Translations under genes and position numbers: made by a program
NCBI GenBank assembly: GCA_965222425.1
Contig: CBDCTW010000022.1
Location: 744,001 to 808,000, forward strand
From: CBDCNP01 sp965222425
GTDB lineage: Bacteria; Acidobacteriota; Vicinamibacteria; Marinacidobacterales; DATDRI01
Length of the DNA: 64,000 nt
Direction of reading: 5' to 3'
In this document: positions 44,391 through 53,120 of the stretch, piece by piece
How positions within the stretch are numbered: the stretch's first letter is position 1
How the letters are laid out: each line of letters begins with the position of its first letter
Notes under the pieces: model-generated
Databases searched by the model: none
What the model was told of the DNA's origin: nothing
Seen by the model: the letters and a program-made list of their open reading frames with translations, nothing else

Positions 44391-47110
44391 TGCCGCAGAG
44401 CGTCAATTTCAACATCGTGCGCGCCATCGCGAAACGCGATCTGCGGATGTATTTCAGTAATCCCACGGGCTACCTGTTCATCACGCTCTTCATATTTTTG
44501 AGCGCGGCGGCCGCCTTCTGGCAGAATCGTTTCTTCCTGAATAACCTTGCGAACCTAGACCAGCTCTACGCGATCTTCCCCTACCTCCTCGTGTTCTTCG
44601 CCCCGGCACTGACGATGTCCGTCTGGGCGGAGGAGAAGAAGCAAGGCACGGACGAGCTCCTGTTCACACTCCCCGCCACCGACCTCGAGATCGTTCTCGG
44701 CAAGTACCTCGCGACCTTGTCTATCTACACGGTGTCGCTCGTCCTCTCGCTGAGTCATGTGCTGGTTCTGCTGTTTCTCGGCAGTCCCGATCTCGGACTG
44801 ATGGTGGCGAACTACTTGGGGTTCTGGCTCGTCGGAGCCGCGCTCATCGCCGTCGGAATGCTTGCGTCCCAGCTCTCGTCAAACGTGACGATCGCGTTCA
44901 TCCTGGGCGCCGTCTTTTGCGGCATCGGCGTCTTCATCGCGCCGGCGGCGGAAATCCTGAGCATAGAGCTCGCGCGACTCCTCGAGCCTTTGGGCGTCTT
45001 TGCACACTTCGAGGACTTCGGTCGCGGGGTCGTGAGCTTCACCGGACTTCTGTATTTTTTCTCGGTCGCAGGCCTCTTTTTGTATCTAAACGTGCTCCTG
45101 GTGAGCCGGAGGCACTGGCCACGCGAGGCGGAGGGGGTGCGCATGTCGACGCACCATATCGTCCGAGCGGTCTCTGTCGTCGTGATCCTCGTGAGCGCGA
45201 TCGCCATCATCGGTCGTCTCGGCCTTCGCGCCGACACGACCGCGGAGAGGCTCCACACACTCAGCCGAGAAACGAAAGGCCTCCTGAGACAGATTGACCC
45301 GGGCCGTCCTGTTTTCGTTCAGGCCTACATCAGCCCCGAGGTGCCCGAGCAATACGTCCAGACCCGGGCCAACGTCCTCGGGCTCCTCAAGGAAATGTCC
45401 TCCGCGAGTGGGGGGCGCGTGCAGGTCGCCATCTACGACACAGAACCCTTCAGCGGGGAGGCACGAGAAGCGCGCGAGAAGTTCGGCATCCAGCCCCGTG
45501 AGATCCCGAACCTGCGGAGCGCGCGGGCGGGCTTCACGGAAGTCTTCCTGGGGCTCGCGTTCACCTGCGGCGGCAACGAGCAGGTCATCCAGTTCTTCGA
45601 CCGTGGTTTGCCGGCGGAGTACGAGATCGCCCGCAGCATCCGGGTCGTCGCCAACACGGAACGCAAAAAAGTAGGAGTCATCACGACCAAACTCCGCCTC
45701 TTCGGCGGGCTTGACTTCAACACCATGCGGTCGACACCGGCTTGGTCCGTCGTCGGCGAGCTGAAGAAGCAGTACGACGTCGTACAGATCGCCCCCACCA
45801 GCACCATCACGGAGGAAGTCGACGGCCTACTCGTCCCGCTGCCCTCTTCTCTCACTCAGGAGGAGATGGACAACGTGCTCGCCTTCATCAAGCAGGGAGC
45901 ACCGACACTTCTTCTCGTCGATCCTCTACCGATCGTGAACCTGGGTTTGGCGCCTTCGGAGCAGCCGGGTGCCGGCATGAACCCCTTCATGCGCCAGGGC
46001 CAACCGCCGCCGCAACCGAAGGGCGATATCCGGACGTTCATGAGCGAGCTCGGCTTCCACTGGGATCCAGCGATGATCACGTGGGATAGCTACAATCCTC
46101 ATCCCGATCTCGCACACTTACCCCCCGAGGTGGTCTTTCTCGGTCGAGGCAACGAGAACGAAGAAGTGTTCAACCCGAGCCACACCGCGACGTCGGAGCT
46201 CCAGCAGCTCGTCCTCCTCTACCCGGGCCAAATCAACTCAGCCTCCAAAGAGGGACTGACCTATCGCTCGCTCATGCAATCCGGAACGTTCTCGGGACGT
46301 GTTCCCTACTTCCAGATGGTGCAGCGAAACTTTCTCGGTTCCAGCTTGAACCGTAACCTGCCGCATCGCCCCGATCCGATGGTTTATACCCTCGCCGCCG
46401 AAATCCAGGGTGGCAGCGGAGGCGGAGAAGCGGGCGATGCCTCGGAGGACAACGGTGAAGCAGAAGGTGAGGAAAGCTCCGAGGCGGCGGCGCCACTTCA
46501 CGTCATCGCCATCACCGATCTCGACTTCATCTCCGAGCAGTTCTTCGAGATCCGCCGCGTGGCTCCAGCCAACCTGAACTTCGACAACGTGACGATGTTC
46601 CTGAACGTCATGGACACGCTCGTCGGCGACGAGTCGTTCGTCGCGCTTCGCAACCGGCGCGTCCGACACCGGACACTTGCGCGCGTGGAGGACCGAACGC
46701 GGGCGTTCATCGAGCAGCGAACCCAGGAGGAAGGCGAAGCGGAGCGCAAAGCCGAGGAAGCGCTCGCCGAGGCCCAGAGACGCCTCGACGAACGCGTCGC
46801 GGAAGTGCAGAACCGGGAAGACCTCGACGCACAAACGAAACAGATCATGGCGCGCAATCTCCAAGAAGTGGAGAACCGCCGATTTGAAGTCTTGAAGGCC
46901 AACATCGAGGCCGAAAAGGAAGTCGAGATCCGAGCCAGCGAGGAGAGAATGGAATCCCAGATTCGCCACATCCAGAGCGGCATTCGAGCCTCCGCCGTCC
47001 TCTTGCCGCCCATTCCCGTTTTCCTACTCGGCGTCTACATCTTCATACGCCGCCAGAAGAGAGCGCGCGAAGGAGCAGCAGCCGCTCGAAGGCTACGGGA
47101 GGGAGCATAA
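44387..47110 (+). CDS. ABC-2 permease fused to a GldG-like domain
   Basis: The protein has 907 residues. Residues 20-250 are a six-helix ABC-2 permease resembling GldF (KRDLRMYFSNPTGYLFITLF, VWAEEKKQGTDELLFTLPAT). Residues 265-650 are the extracytoplasmic GldG/ABC_transp_aux part (ADTTAERLHTLSRETKGLLR, GVITTKLRLFGGLDFNTM, LLLVDPLPIVNLGL). A long coiled coil follows (EEGEAERKAEEALAEAQRRL onward), then a final membrane helix (VLLPPIPVFLLGVYIFI). GldF and GldG are usually two genes; here they form one polypeptide. It works with the GldA-like ATPase and the DUF4340 protein. Confidence 0.88.
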   Translation: MMPQSVNFNIVRAIAKRDLRMYFSNPTGYLFITLFIFLSAAAAFWQNRFFLNNLANLDQLYAIFPYLLVFFAPALTMSVWAEEKKQGTDELLFTLPATDLEIVLGKYLATLSIYTVSLVLSLSHVLVLLFLGSPDLGLMVANYLGFWLVGAALIAVGMLASQLSSNVTIAFILGAVFCGIGVFIAPAAEILSIELARLLEPLGVFAHFEDFGRGVVSFTGLLYFFSVAGLFLYLNVLLVSRRHWPREAEGVRMSTHHIVRAVSVVVILVSAIAIIGRLGLRADTTAERLHTLSRETKGLLRQIDPGRPVFVQAYISPEVPEQYVQTRANVLGLLKEMSSASGGRVQVAIYDTEPFSGEAREAREKFGIQPREIPNLRSARAGFTEVFLGLAFTCGGNEQVIQFFDRGLPAEYEIARSIRVVANTERKKVGVITTKLRLFGGLDFNTMRSTPAWSVVGELKKQYDVVQIAPTSTITEEVDGLLVPLPSSLTQEEMDNVLAFIKQGAPTLLLVDPLPIVNLGLAPSEQPGAGMNPFMRQGQPPPQPKGDIRTFMSELGFHWDPAMITWDSYNPHPDLAHLPPEVVFLGRGNENEEVFNPSHTATSELQQLVLLYPGQINSASKEGLTYRSLMQSGTFSGRVPYFQMVQRNFLGSSLNRNLPHRPDPMVYTLAAEIQGGSGGGEAGDASEDNGEAEGEESSEAAAPLHVIAITDLDFISEQFFEIRRVAPANLNFDNVTMFLNVMDTLVGDESFVALRNRRVRHRTLARVEDRTRAFIEQRTQEEGEAERKAEEALAEAQRRLDERVAEVQNREDLDAQTKQIMARNLQEVENRRFEVLKANIEAEKEVEIRASEERMESQIRHIQSGIRASAVLLPPIPVFLLGVYIFIRRQKRAREGAAAARRLREGA

Positions 47111-48474
47111 TGGAGACGAAGAGCGAGCTGAAGCTTACGAAGACACTCGCCGGGGCTGCCGCGCTTCTGGCGATCGTCGCCGTCGTCACGGTCCCGCGAA
47201 ACATCACTCCCAACGCCTTTCTCGATCAGGGTGAGGCTTTCTTTCCAAATTTCCAAGACCCTAACATCGCGCGAACGCTGGAGGTCATCGAGTTCGACGA
47301 CGAGACGGCCGCGGCCCGGCCATTCAAAGTCACGAACCACAACGGTCTCTGGACCATCCCATCCCATCACAACTACCCGGCCGACGGTCAGGACCGGCTG
47401 GCGGAGACCGCCGCGGGCGTCATCAGCATCGTGAAGGACGACTTCCGCTCCGACAACGTGGCGGATCACCAGGCATTGGGAGTCGTCGACCCTCTCGACG
47501 GGACGACGACCAGCCTTCAGGGCCGCGGCAAGCGCATCACCATCAAGGGAGACAACGAAGTCGTCCTGGCCGATCTCATCATCGGCAACGAGCTCGAAGG
47601 ACACGAAAGCTTTCACTTCGTCCGTATTCCCGATCAGAAGCGGGTCTACGCCGCGAAGATCGACGTGGAGATCTCTACGAAGTTCGAGGACTGGATCCAA
47701 AAGGACCTGTTGCAGGTAGAACAGAGCAAAATCGACAAAATCGTTCTCAAAGACTACTCCATCAACGAGCGTACGCTCAGGGTCGACGTGCGTGACACGG
47801 TCAATTTCGCCAGAGACGGAAGCGACTGGACCATGGCCCGCATGCCGGAAGGCCGGGAGCTGGACACGACCAAGATGAACTCCCTCTTGCGGGGAGTCGA
47901 CAACCTGGAGATCGTCGGTGTGCGACCGAAGCCGGAGGAAATCGACGACCGCCTTTCCGGTCTCGCGATCTCGCGCGCGGACGTTCTCTCTCTTCAGAAT
48001 CGAGGATACTATCTGACGCGGAGCGGTGAGCTCCTATCGAACGAGGGCGAGCTTCAGGCGCGTACGAACGAGGGCATTCTCTACACGCTCAGATTCGGGG
48101 AGATTCTCTACGGAAGCGGCGAAGCCATCAGCGCCGGTGCCGACGGCTCGTCGGACGAGTCGAGTGGGCCGGGCGAGAATCGCTATCTGTTCATCACGGC
48201 GGAGTTCGATCCCACGGCCCTTCCCGAGCCACCGAAGCCGGCCAATACGGACTTCGAAGGCAAAGAGGAGAGTGGGCTGAGCGACGCCGACAAGGAGAAC
48301 AAGAAGCTCGCCGGCGATTACAAAAAATGGGAAGAGAACGTAGCCAAAGGCCAAGAGAAGGCGGAAGCGCTCTCGAAGCGGTTCGCCCCCTGGTACTACG
48401 TGATCGCCTCCGACAGCTTCGACAAGATCCACCTACAGCGAAGCGACCTGTTGAGGAAGCCGGAAGAGACTTGA
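47110..48474 (+). CDS. DUF4340-domain membrane-anchored protein
   Basis: This 454-residue protein has one N-terminal membrane helix (KTLAGAAALLAIVAVVTVP) and a large extracytoplasmic region with DUF4340 features: GLWTIPSHHNYPADGQDRLA, RGKRITIKGDNEVVLADLII, GSDWTMARMPEGRELDTTKM and a C-terminal WYYVIASDSFDKIHLQRSDL. DUF4340 proteins nearly always follow a GldG-like ABC subunit, as here, and are thought to be periplasmic partners. The start overlaps the permease stop as TAATG. An unusually acidic, charged insert (about 370-420) is present. Confidence 0.85.
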   Translation: METKSELKLTKTLAGAAALLAIVAVVTVPRNITPNAFLDQGEAFFPNFQDPNIARTLEVIEFDDETAAARPFKVTNHNGLWTIPSHHNYPADGQDRLAETAAGVISIVKDDFRSDNVADHQALGVVDPLDGTTTSLQGRGKRITIKGDNEVVLADLIIGNELEGHESFHFVRIPDQKRVYAAKIDVEISTKFEDWIQKDLLQVEQSKIDKIVLKDYSINERTLRVDVRDTVNFARDGSDWTMARMPEGRELDTTKMNSLLRGVDNLEIVGVRPKPEEIDDRLSGLAISRADVLSLQNRGYYLTRSGELLSNEGELQARTNEGILYTLRFGEILYGSGEAISAGADGSSDESSGPGENRYLFITAEFDPTALPEPPKPANTDFEGKEESGLSDADKENKKLAGDYKKWEENVAKGQEKAEALSKRFAPWYYVIASDSFDKIHLQRSDLLRKPEET

Positions 48475-48626
48475 GCTCCGCTGACTTTGTACCTCCCCCC
48501 CCTGGAACAAGGTCGGAGAGGTCAGAGCCAACGGCGGCCGGGTGAGGGGCGGATGAATGCCGACCCGTAGTTTCGTCGCCATCTTACATGCGAAATTCTG
48601 CGAGCGAAGTACTTATCTCTCACCGG

Positions 48627-49330
48627 TGGTCACCAGTCAACGCCGTTGACGTACTTTTGGACCCAGCGAATCTCTTCCACATATCGGGCTCGCTGCCCCC
48701 ACGGGTCGACTCGCTCGTGCCCGCGTCCCGGGTAGCTGATGAATCTGACGGGCGCCTTGCCAATGTCGCGCAGGCCGGTAAAAAAAATGAGGCTTTGGTT
48801 GTAGCTGCTGTAGCAGTCCGCATCACCATGAATAATCAATGTCGGCGTTATCCGACTCAAACCACGGGTTAACGCGCGTCAATCTGACAGGGCTGACCTG
48901 CGAAAACTCACTCACTGCCGAGGTGTAGATATTCAAGGGCGTGTGAAAATCGGTGTACGAGTAAACCATGCGGCTTCGATCCGCCGACAATCCAAGTACC
49001 TTAGTCGATCCCTTGCCATCTGTGATAGCTGATAACGTGTCACTCTCAACGTCCAGTCTAAAAATGTTCGTGTTCATTCGCTGCGGTTCGCTGAATAGCA
49101 GACTCTTGCTGTCGGCACTCCACGAGAGCGTGTAAATATCTCCCATATTTTGCGAATGCAGTTGCCGGTAATGCAGCGCATCGGGATTCATCACCCACAA
49201 ATAGCCTTTGGTCAGCTCGTAGCTTTCATCGTCCAGTGCGTAGTAGGCGATTTGCTTCCCGTCGGGTGACCAAAGCGGCAGGGATTCCGGGGCCAGATTC
49301 TCCGTCAACTGGCTCTTTTTCAAGTCGTAA
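48627..49330 (-). pseudogene. S9 prolyl oligopeptidase remnant with internal deletion
   Basis: The upstream part is a TolB/DPP4-like propeller (LPLWSPDGKQIAYYALDDES, LWVMNPDALHYRQLHSQNMG, VYSYTDFHTPLNIY). It jumps, with a frame change near 48850, straight to the C-terminal catalytic segment TPTLIIHGDADCYSSYNQSL and YPGRGHERVDPWGQ. The region with the nucleophile Ser (G-x-S-x-G-G) is gone, so the enzyme cannot work. The N-terminus is also missing, ending at the helicase gene's stop. GC content is lower than its surroundings, suggesting foreign origin. Confidence 0.7.
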
Positions 49331-50639
49331 CCCGCGCTCGCCGTCGGGGACGAGGTCTGCGGTTCGATCGGCCGCCACGGGGCCCCTCGTCACGCCGCCG
49401 TCCGCTCGTCTGAGAGTACACGCGAGGTCGCCTCCCGGGCTTGGCGCCCCCGCTGAACTGACTTGGCCGCTTGCGACTGCCCTCTGGATTCGCCGTTCGC
49501 GCGCTCGGCGCGAAACCCGCGACCACGGTCTTCGCGATCGTACCGCCGAGCAGCCTCTCGATCGCCTTGAGCTGTTCCGATTCATCGGTGGAGACGAGAG
49601 AGACAGCGTCGCCTTTGCGGCCCGCGCGCGCCGTGCGCCCGATACGGTGCACGTAGTCCTCAGCAACGTGCGGCAGCTCGAAGTTCACGACCTGAGGCAA
49701 CTCGTCGATGTCGAGTCCCCGCGAGGCGAGGTCCGTCGCGACGAGCACGCGAATGTTCCCGCGCTTGAAGTCGGCCAGGGTACGCGTTCGGGTGCCTTGA
49801 CCCTTGTCGCCGTGAATCGCCTCGGCGTGGATCCCGTCCTGTTTCAGATGTCGCGTCAGCCGATCGGCTCCCCGCTTCGTGCGCGTGAAGACGAGCGTCT
49901 TGTTCCAGTTGTGCGAGTCGATGAGAAAGCTCAGAAGCTTGCTCTTTTTTGGGCGATCGACCGGGTGGACGATCTGCGACACGCCGTCCGCCGTGGGTCG
50001 CTCCGACTCGACCTCGATGCGCCTCGGCGCATTCAGGAGGCGAGCGGCAAGCTCGCGGATTTCGCGAGGCAAGGTCGCAGAGAACAGGAGGTTCTGACGC
50101 GCGTCGGGCAGCTTAGCAAGAATCCTGCGGATGTCGGGAAGAAAGCCCATGTCGAGCATCCGGTCCGCTTCATCGAGGACGAGGATCTCGACGCCAGAGA
50201 GGTCCACGGTCCGCTGTTGGAGATGATCGAGCAGCCGACCCGGAGTCGACACGACGACATCTACGCCGCGCCTCAGCGCCTGCATCTGCGGACGAAAGCC
50301 GACGCCGCCGAAGACGACGGCGGAGGACAAAGGCAGGTAGCGGCCGTACGCGCGGACGCTGTCGTGAACTTGAGCGGCGAGCTCGCGCGTCGGGGTAAGG
50401 ATAAGGGCACGGACGCGACGCTTGTGGTGCGGTTTACGGGACGATTCACTGAGCCGCTGCAGCAACGGCAGCGTGAATCCTGCCGTTTTGCCGGTGCCAG
50501 TTTGCGCGCGGGCCATGAGGTCACCGCCGAGCAGAATCGGGGGGATAGCGAGACTCTGAACGGGTGTCGGGCATTTGTAGCCTCGCGCGTCGACCGCGCG
50601 AAGTAGTTCACGAGAAAGACCAAGTTGATGGAAAGACAT
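49320..50639 (-). CDS. DEAD-box RNA helicase, RhlE-like
   Basis: The 439-residue protein has all helicase motifs: Q motif YKCPTPVQSLAIPPILLGGD, I AQTGTGKTAGF, Ia PTRELAAQV, II VLDEADRMLDMGF, III LLFSATLP, IV LVFTRTKRGADRL, V ATDLASRGLDIDELP and VI VHRIGRTARAGRKGD. The basic, Arg/Gly-rich tail (GRRRDEGPRGGRSNRRPRPR) binds RNA, as in RhlE/CsdA. It likely remodels rRNA or mRNA. Its stop lies at the junction with the peptidase remnant, so the last few residues (RARVTT) may not be native. AGGAG precedes the start by about 11 bases. Confidence 0.92.
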   Translation of the reverse strand: MSFHQLGLSRELLRAVDARGYKCPTPVQSLAIPPILLGGDLMARAQTGTGKTAGFTLPLLQRLSESSRKPHHKRRVRALILTPTRELAAQVHDSVRAYGRYLPLSSAVVFGGVGFRPQMQALRRGVDVVVSTPGRLLDHLQQRTVDLSGVEILVLDEADRMLDMGFLPDIRRILAKLPDARQNLLFSATLPREIRELAARLLNAPRRIEVESERPTADGVSQIVHPVDRPKKSKLLSFLIDSHNWNKTLVFTRTKRGADRLTRHLKQDGIHAEAIHGDKGQGTRTRTLADFKRGNIRVLVATDLASRGLDIDELPQVVNFELPHVAEDYVHRIGRTARAGRKGDAVSLVSTDESEQLKAIERLLGGTIAKTVVAGFAPSARTANPEGSRKRPSQFSGGAKPGRRPRVYSQTSGRRRDEGPRGGRSNRRPRPRRRARVTT

Positions 50640-50926
50640 ACGAATACGTTGCTCCTAAGTCGGCCTACCCGGTACTGCCGCACGGGGTCCGATCTAGGCT
50701 GAATGTTGAGTTCGTTCGGGGAGATCCGGAAGGGAGACTACCACGAAGGGTCTGCCACAGATCGGTCTGCGGCGAGACGCAGAGGGAGTATAGCACAACG
50801 CCGCGTCCACCGGACGACTTTTCTTGGCTTTTTTCGGCCAGAGCGAGTGCGAACGGTCGGCCCCAACCGGAGCGCGCCCGTGCTAACTCAGGTCATCGCC
50901 CGCTCGTGAGACTAGCGCTCAACGGA
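50640..50926. other. Upstream region of the RhlE-like gene
   Basis: About 290 bases without a recognised gene. It should contain the helicase promoter and leader on the minus strand. No cold-shock-type structured leader could be recognised by eye. Confidence 0.35.
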
Positions 50927-51142
50927 TTAGTACGATTTCATCTGTGTAATTCCCCCACTGCGAGAAACGTGAATCCACATGTCCACATTGTTGTCGCGCA
51001 TGGCCCCCGGAAGAATGAGGTCGAGTTTTTCGTTTCTCTCCGTTTTCGGGGAGAAAGCGGAGGCCACCGACGCCCCCGACGAGACTTCGATGAGGGATGC
51101 CTTGACGGAAGAGCTTCCGATATCTAAACCGAGAAGGTACAT
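50927..51142 (-). pseudogene. Chimeric remnant: FGGY-kinase N-terminus joined to an M24-protein segment
   Basis: The frame begins MYLLGLDIGSSSVKASLIEV SSGASVASAFSPKTE, the phosphate-1 loop of FGGY sugar kinases (xylulokinase type). It then switches within the same frame to LDLILPGAMRDNNVDMWIHV, the N-terminal signature of the secreted M24 proteins found at 57329 and 60040. It stops after 71 codons. This is best read as two gene fragments fused by deletion; a functional product is unlikely. Confidence 0.65.
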
Positions 51143-51169
51143 CTACGCGGACTATAACAGGACGGGCAT

Positions 51170-52423
51170 CTAACCGTGCTTTCTCACATAGGTACGGGTG
51201 ATAGCTCCGATCGATGTCGTTCCTGCCTGCTTCATGGCGATCTTGAGCTCAGCGCGCAAAAGCTCGAGCACACGCTCGACGCCCGCTTGCCCAAAAGCGG
51301 CGAGACCCCAGAGATACGGTCGCCCGATGCAGACCGCAGAGGCCCCGAGCGCTAGCGCTTTGAAGATATCGATACCACGTCGAAAGCCGCCGTCGACCAG
51401 AACCGGAATTCGGTCTCCGACGGCAGCAACCACCCCGGGCAGGCTCTCGATGGTACCCCGCCCACCCCCTTCGCCGCGTCCGCCGTGATTAGAAACGATG
51501 ACTGCATCGGCTCCATATTCCACGCACCGCTGAGCATCCTCGTGCGTCACGATACCCTTGACGACAACCTTCATAGAAGTTGTGTCTTTGAGGCGTTTCA
51601 GGAAATCCCAAGTGAGCCCCTGGGCAAGGAGGGCATCGAGTCCTCGCAAGTCGAGCCCTTCGAACATAGGTTTTCGCCGCACATAATCCTCTAGGCCGGG
51701 CTGGTGGCAAACGGAGCAGTCGCGGTCGTCTTGCTGGGCGAAACGCCTCACCGTTTCACGATTGCTCGTCGGTACATCGACGGTAAGGCAGACGACCGGA
51801 CAGCCCGCGGCTTCAGCCCGCTTCAGAATCCCTTTGCCGACGCTCCGACTGTCGGTCGGATACAGCTGATACCAGATGGGGGCGCCTCGCGCCTCGGTCA
51901 CTTCTTCGACCGATGACGTGGTAACGGTGGAGAGGATTTGAAGGTGATCTTGCGCCCTGGCGGCGCGGGCGACGGCGACCTCTCCCTCGGGATGGAACGC
52001 CTTTTGGCTTCCGCAGGGAGAGATGACGATGGGCGTTTTCAACTTCGTTCCCAACACGTCGGTGGACATGTCGATGTTGCGTACGTCGACCAGCCGACGC
52101 GGTCGAACGTAAAACTTGGTGAAGCCTTCGCGGTTGGCGCGCCGCGTGGCGTCGTCGTCGACGCCCGTGGCCATGTAACCCCAATGAGCGGGGGGAAGAT
52201 TCATCTCGGCCACCGCTTCCAAATCGAATACGTTGATGGCCTCCTCGGGAGCAGAGATGAGCTCACCGGCGAGCCGGACGTCTCCTACTCGTCCGTTGGG
52301 ATTCTGACGTTGTGGCCGCGCCGAAGCGCGGTCCGACCATCCCATGTAGGCGAGCAAAGGGCTTCCCGCCAGGAATCGCAAGAATCTACGACGGCTTTCA
52401 ACCCGATCGACTATCTTAGTCAC
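51170..52423 (-). CDS. FMN-dependent alpha-hydroxy-acid dehydrogenase/oxidase with Tat signal
   Basis: The protein has 417 residues. An N-terminal twin-Arg signal (ESRRRFLRFLAGSPLLAYMG) suggests export of the folded flavoprotein, which is uncommon for this family. The TIM barrel has the usual sites: HWGYMATGVDDDATRRANRE, TPIVISPCGSQKAFHPEGEV, IWYQLYPTDSRS, CLTVDVPTSNRETVRR, VVVKGIVTHEDAQRCVEYGA and the base-bearing VIVSNHGGRGEGGGRGTIES. It should oxidise L-lactate, glycolate, mandelate or a similar 2-hydroxy acid. The extra CSVCHQPGLE near residue 235 is notable. No partner cytochrome gene is adjacent. Confidence 0.85.
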   Translation of the reverse strand: MTKIVDRVESRRRFLRFLAGSPLLAYMGWSDRASARPQRQNPNGRVGDVRLAGELISAPEEAINVFDLEAVAEMNLPPAHWGYMATGVDDDATRRANREGFTKFYVRPRRLVDVRNIDMSTDVLGTKLKTPIVISPCGSQKAFHPEGEVAVARAARAQDHLQILSTVTTSSVEEVTEARGAPIWYQLYPTDSRSVGKGILKRAEAAGCPVVCLTVDVPTSNRETVRRFAQQDDRDCSVCHQPGLEDYVRRKPMFEGLDLRGLDALLAQGLTWDFLKRLKDTTSMKVVVKGIVTHEDAQRCVEYGADAVIVSNHGGRGEGGGRGTIESLPGVVAAVGDRIPVLVDGGFRRGIDIFKALALGASAVCIGRPYLWGLAAFGQAGVERVLELLRAELKIAMKQAGTTSIGAITRTYVRKHG

Positions 52424-52460
52424 GGTTTCACCTCCCTGAGTGGGACAGATGTTACTAATT

Positions 52461-52852
52461 CTATAGCTCTATCTTCGCCGACGCCCTGATGTCGCGGGAA
52501 GAGCTTCCCAAAATGATCTCGAACGTCCCCGCCTCGACCAACCAACTTTTCGTCTTTTCGTCGTAGAACGCGAACGCAGATTCGTCGAGGGAAAAGGCGA
52601 CTGGTTTGTCTCACCCGGTGAGAGCGTGATGCGCCGAAATCCCTTCAATTCCATGGCCGGGCGAACCACCGAGGCGTACTCATCTTTGACGTAAAGCTGC
52701 ACGATCTCGTCGCCGGTTCGCGCTCCGGTGTTCGTGACGTCGACGGTCCCGGTGACCAACGTTGAAGAATCGGGGCTCGGAACAACCCGGAGATTGGAAC
52801 ACTCGAACGTAGTGTAGCTCAGTCCATGGCCGAACGGCCAGAGAGGCTCGGC
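52461..52852 (-). pseudogene. C-terminal fragment of a GH3 glycosidase, frameshifted
   Basis: Read from 52852: EPLWPFGHGLSYTTFECSNL, VDVTNTGARTGDEIVQLYVK and ASVVRPAMELKGFRRITLSP are the fibronectin-like C-terminal domain of GH3 beta-glucosidases. After a shift near 52612 the sequence continues VAFSLDESAFAFYDEKTKSW LVEAGTFEIILGSSSRDIRA and ends with TAG at 52461. The catalytic domains are missing because the fragment is joined at 52845-52852 to an HNH remnant on the other strand. Confidence 0.75.
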
Positions 52853-53020
52853 GGCGATCGAAGTGCCGACAATGCCACACTTCTATGTGGTCGCACAATC
52901 TCTACATGGCGGAGATGGACTACGGCAAAGACAAGACGGAGCGGTACAGGCGTTCCGCCGACCGGGTCAGTGAACCGAAGCCGTCGTTTCTACTCTTTCC
53001 GGACAGAGCTCAAGAAACGC
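52843..53020 (+). pseudogene. 3' fragment of an HNH endonuclease-family gene
   Basis: The fragment reads LGGDRSADNATLLC then, after loss of one base, HNLYMAEMDYGKDKTERYRR SADRVSEPKPSFLLFPD. It matches the end of the gene at 1823-3018 very closely at DNA level, without that copy's extra segment of about 57 bases. The 5' three quarters are missing. The fragment begins at a short sequence, GGCTCGGC, shared with the GH3 remnant. Confidence 0.75.
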
Positions 53021-53120
53021 CGCCTCTTCGCGCTGCCGTGCAACTCGCAGCGAAGGACGGCGCCGCACCCCGAGCCATTCTCTAGCTCCCGCCAGCCTTC
53101 GCCAAGGGGAGAGCTTTTTT

